This document shows positions 47,554 through 47,571 of a stretch of 47,571 nucleotides of DNA, one piece after another. Source of the stretch: Clostridium sp. AM34-11AC (lineage in GTDB: Bacteria > Bacillota > Clostridia > Lachnospirales > Lachnospiraceae). Below the pieces are notes generated by a model that saw nothing but the letters and a program-made list of their open reading frames with translations, was not told the DNA's origin and made no database searches. The translations under genes were made by a program, and so were the position numbers. Every line of letters begins with the position of its first letter. Position 1 is the first letter of the stretch. The stretch lies in contig NZ_QWGL01000024.1 in assembly GCF_003435375.1 (NCBI RefSeq), positions 291-47,861 of the forward strand, written 5' to 3'.

Positions 47554-47571
47554 CAACTCCCCTACCCCTCA

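Noticed and set aside
1..47571. CRISPR arrays, tRNA genes, complete insertion sequences or integrases
   Set aside because: I looked for regularly spaced repeats, tRNA cloverleaf ends and transposase or integrase motifs and found none that I could support.

Overview
The window looks like an accessory region of a gut-type Clostridia (Firmicutes) chromosome. The reasons are GGAGG ribosome binding sites, Firmicutes-style -35/-10 promoters, a Firmicutes rRNA leader at the left edge, and protein families common in Lachnospiraceae and Oscillospiraceae (cysteine-rich KTR protein, DUF2500, YoaP acetyltransferase, ATC-hydrolase family, XRE/ImmA pairs, DUF3791/DUF3990). Genus cannot be fixed from the sequence. 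Almost every gene reads leftwards (minus strand). LEFT PART (1-12.3 kb): two tandem rRNA-type promoters fire off the left end. An orphan type IV prepilin and a chain of small stress, repair and acetyltransferase genes follow (yoaP-like, sfsA, tag, GNAT, VOC, HIT, sugar O-acetyltransferase). They are mixed with debris: a decayed tetR copy, a GNAT with a nonsense codon, a crp/fnr fragment and two families of dispersed repeats. An intact tetR with a very clear operator-promoter, and an AbiE-like toxin-antitoxin pair with its own operator, lie here. MIDDLE (12.4-22.6 kb): one tightly packed leftward operon of three SAM methyltransferases, an alpha/beta hydrolase, a metallo-beta-lactamase-fold hydrolase, a shortened ATC-hydrolase-like protein, a 56-aa membrane peptide, an LCMT-type methyltransferase, a ketopantoate-reductase-like enzyme, a full-length ATC-hydrolase family protein and a pair of ABC half-transporters. 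I know of no named pathway with this set. It looks like synthesis or modification of a small molecule followed by export. It starts beside two palindromic operators, but no regulator gene is next to them. JUNCTION (22.8-24.8 kb): fragments of two XRE/ImmA modules abut head to head, and a frameshifted gene, an MmcQ/YjbR protein and a hypothetical basic protein follow. RIGHT PART (24.86-47.5 kb): a large defence island. A type 1 BREX operon (HTH gene, brxA, brxB, brxC, pglX, pglZ, brxL) continues with a 19-bp gap into a complete Qat system (qatA, qatB, qatC, qatD). Eleven core defence genes are therefore in one direction behind one visible promoter. A three-gene DUF3990 (ADP-ribosyltransferase-like)/79-aa/DUF3791 module sits between pglX and pglZ. 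The putative target-recognition segment of pglX is visibly AT-rich, as if swapped in. Further upstream are a VWA protein that appears to have lost an internal segment, a macrodomain protein with a C-terminal extension, and a 455-aa protein that reads as an EVE-like / PD-(D/E)XK-like / EVE-like modification-dependent nuclease. A small relaxase-tail-like ORF closes the window. MAIN MESSAGE: the best candidates for something undescribed are (1) the combined BREX-ART module-Qat operon with the neighbouring macrodomain gene, (2) the EVE-nuclease-EVE protein, and (3) the methyltransferase/ATC-hydrolase/ABC operon. The window also carries an unusual density of collapsed or truncated genes.
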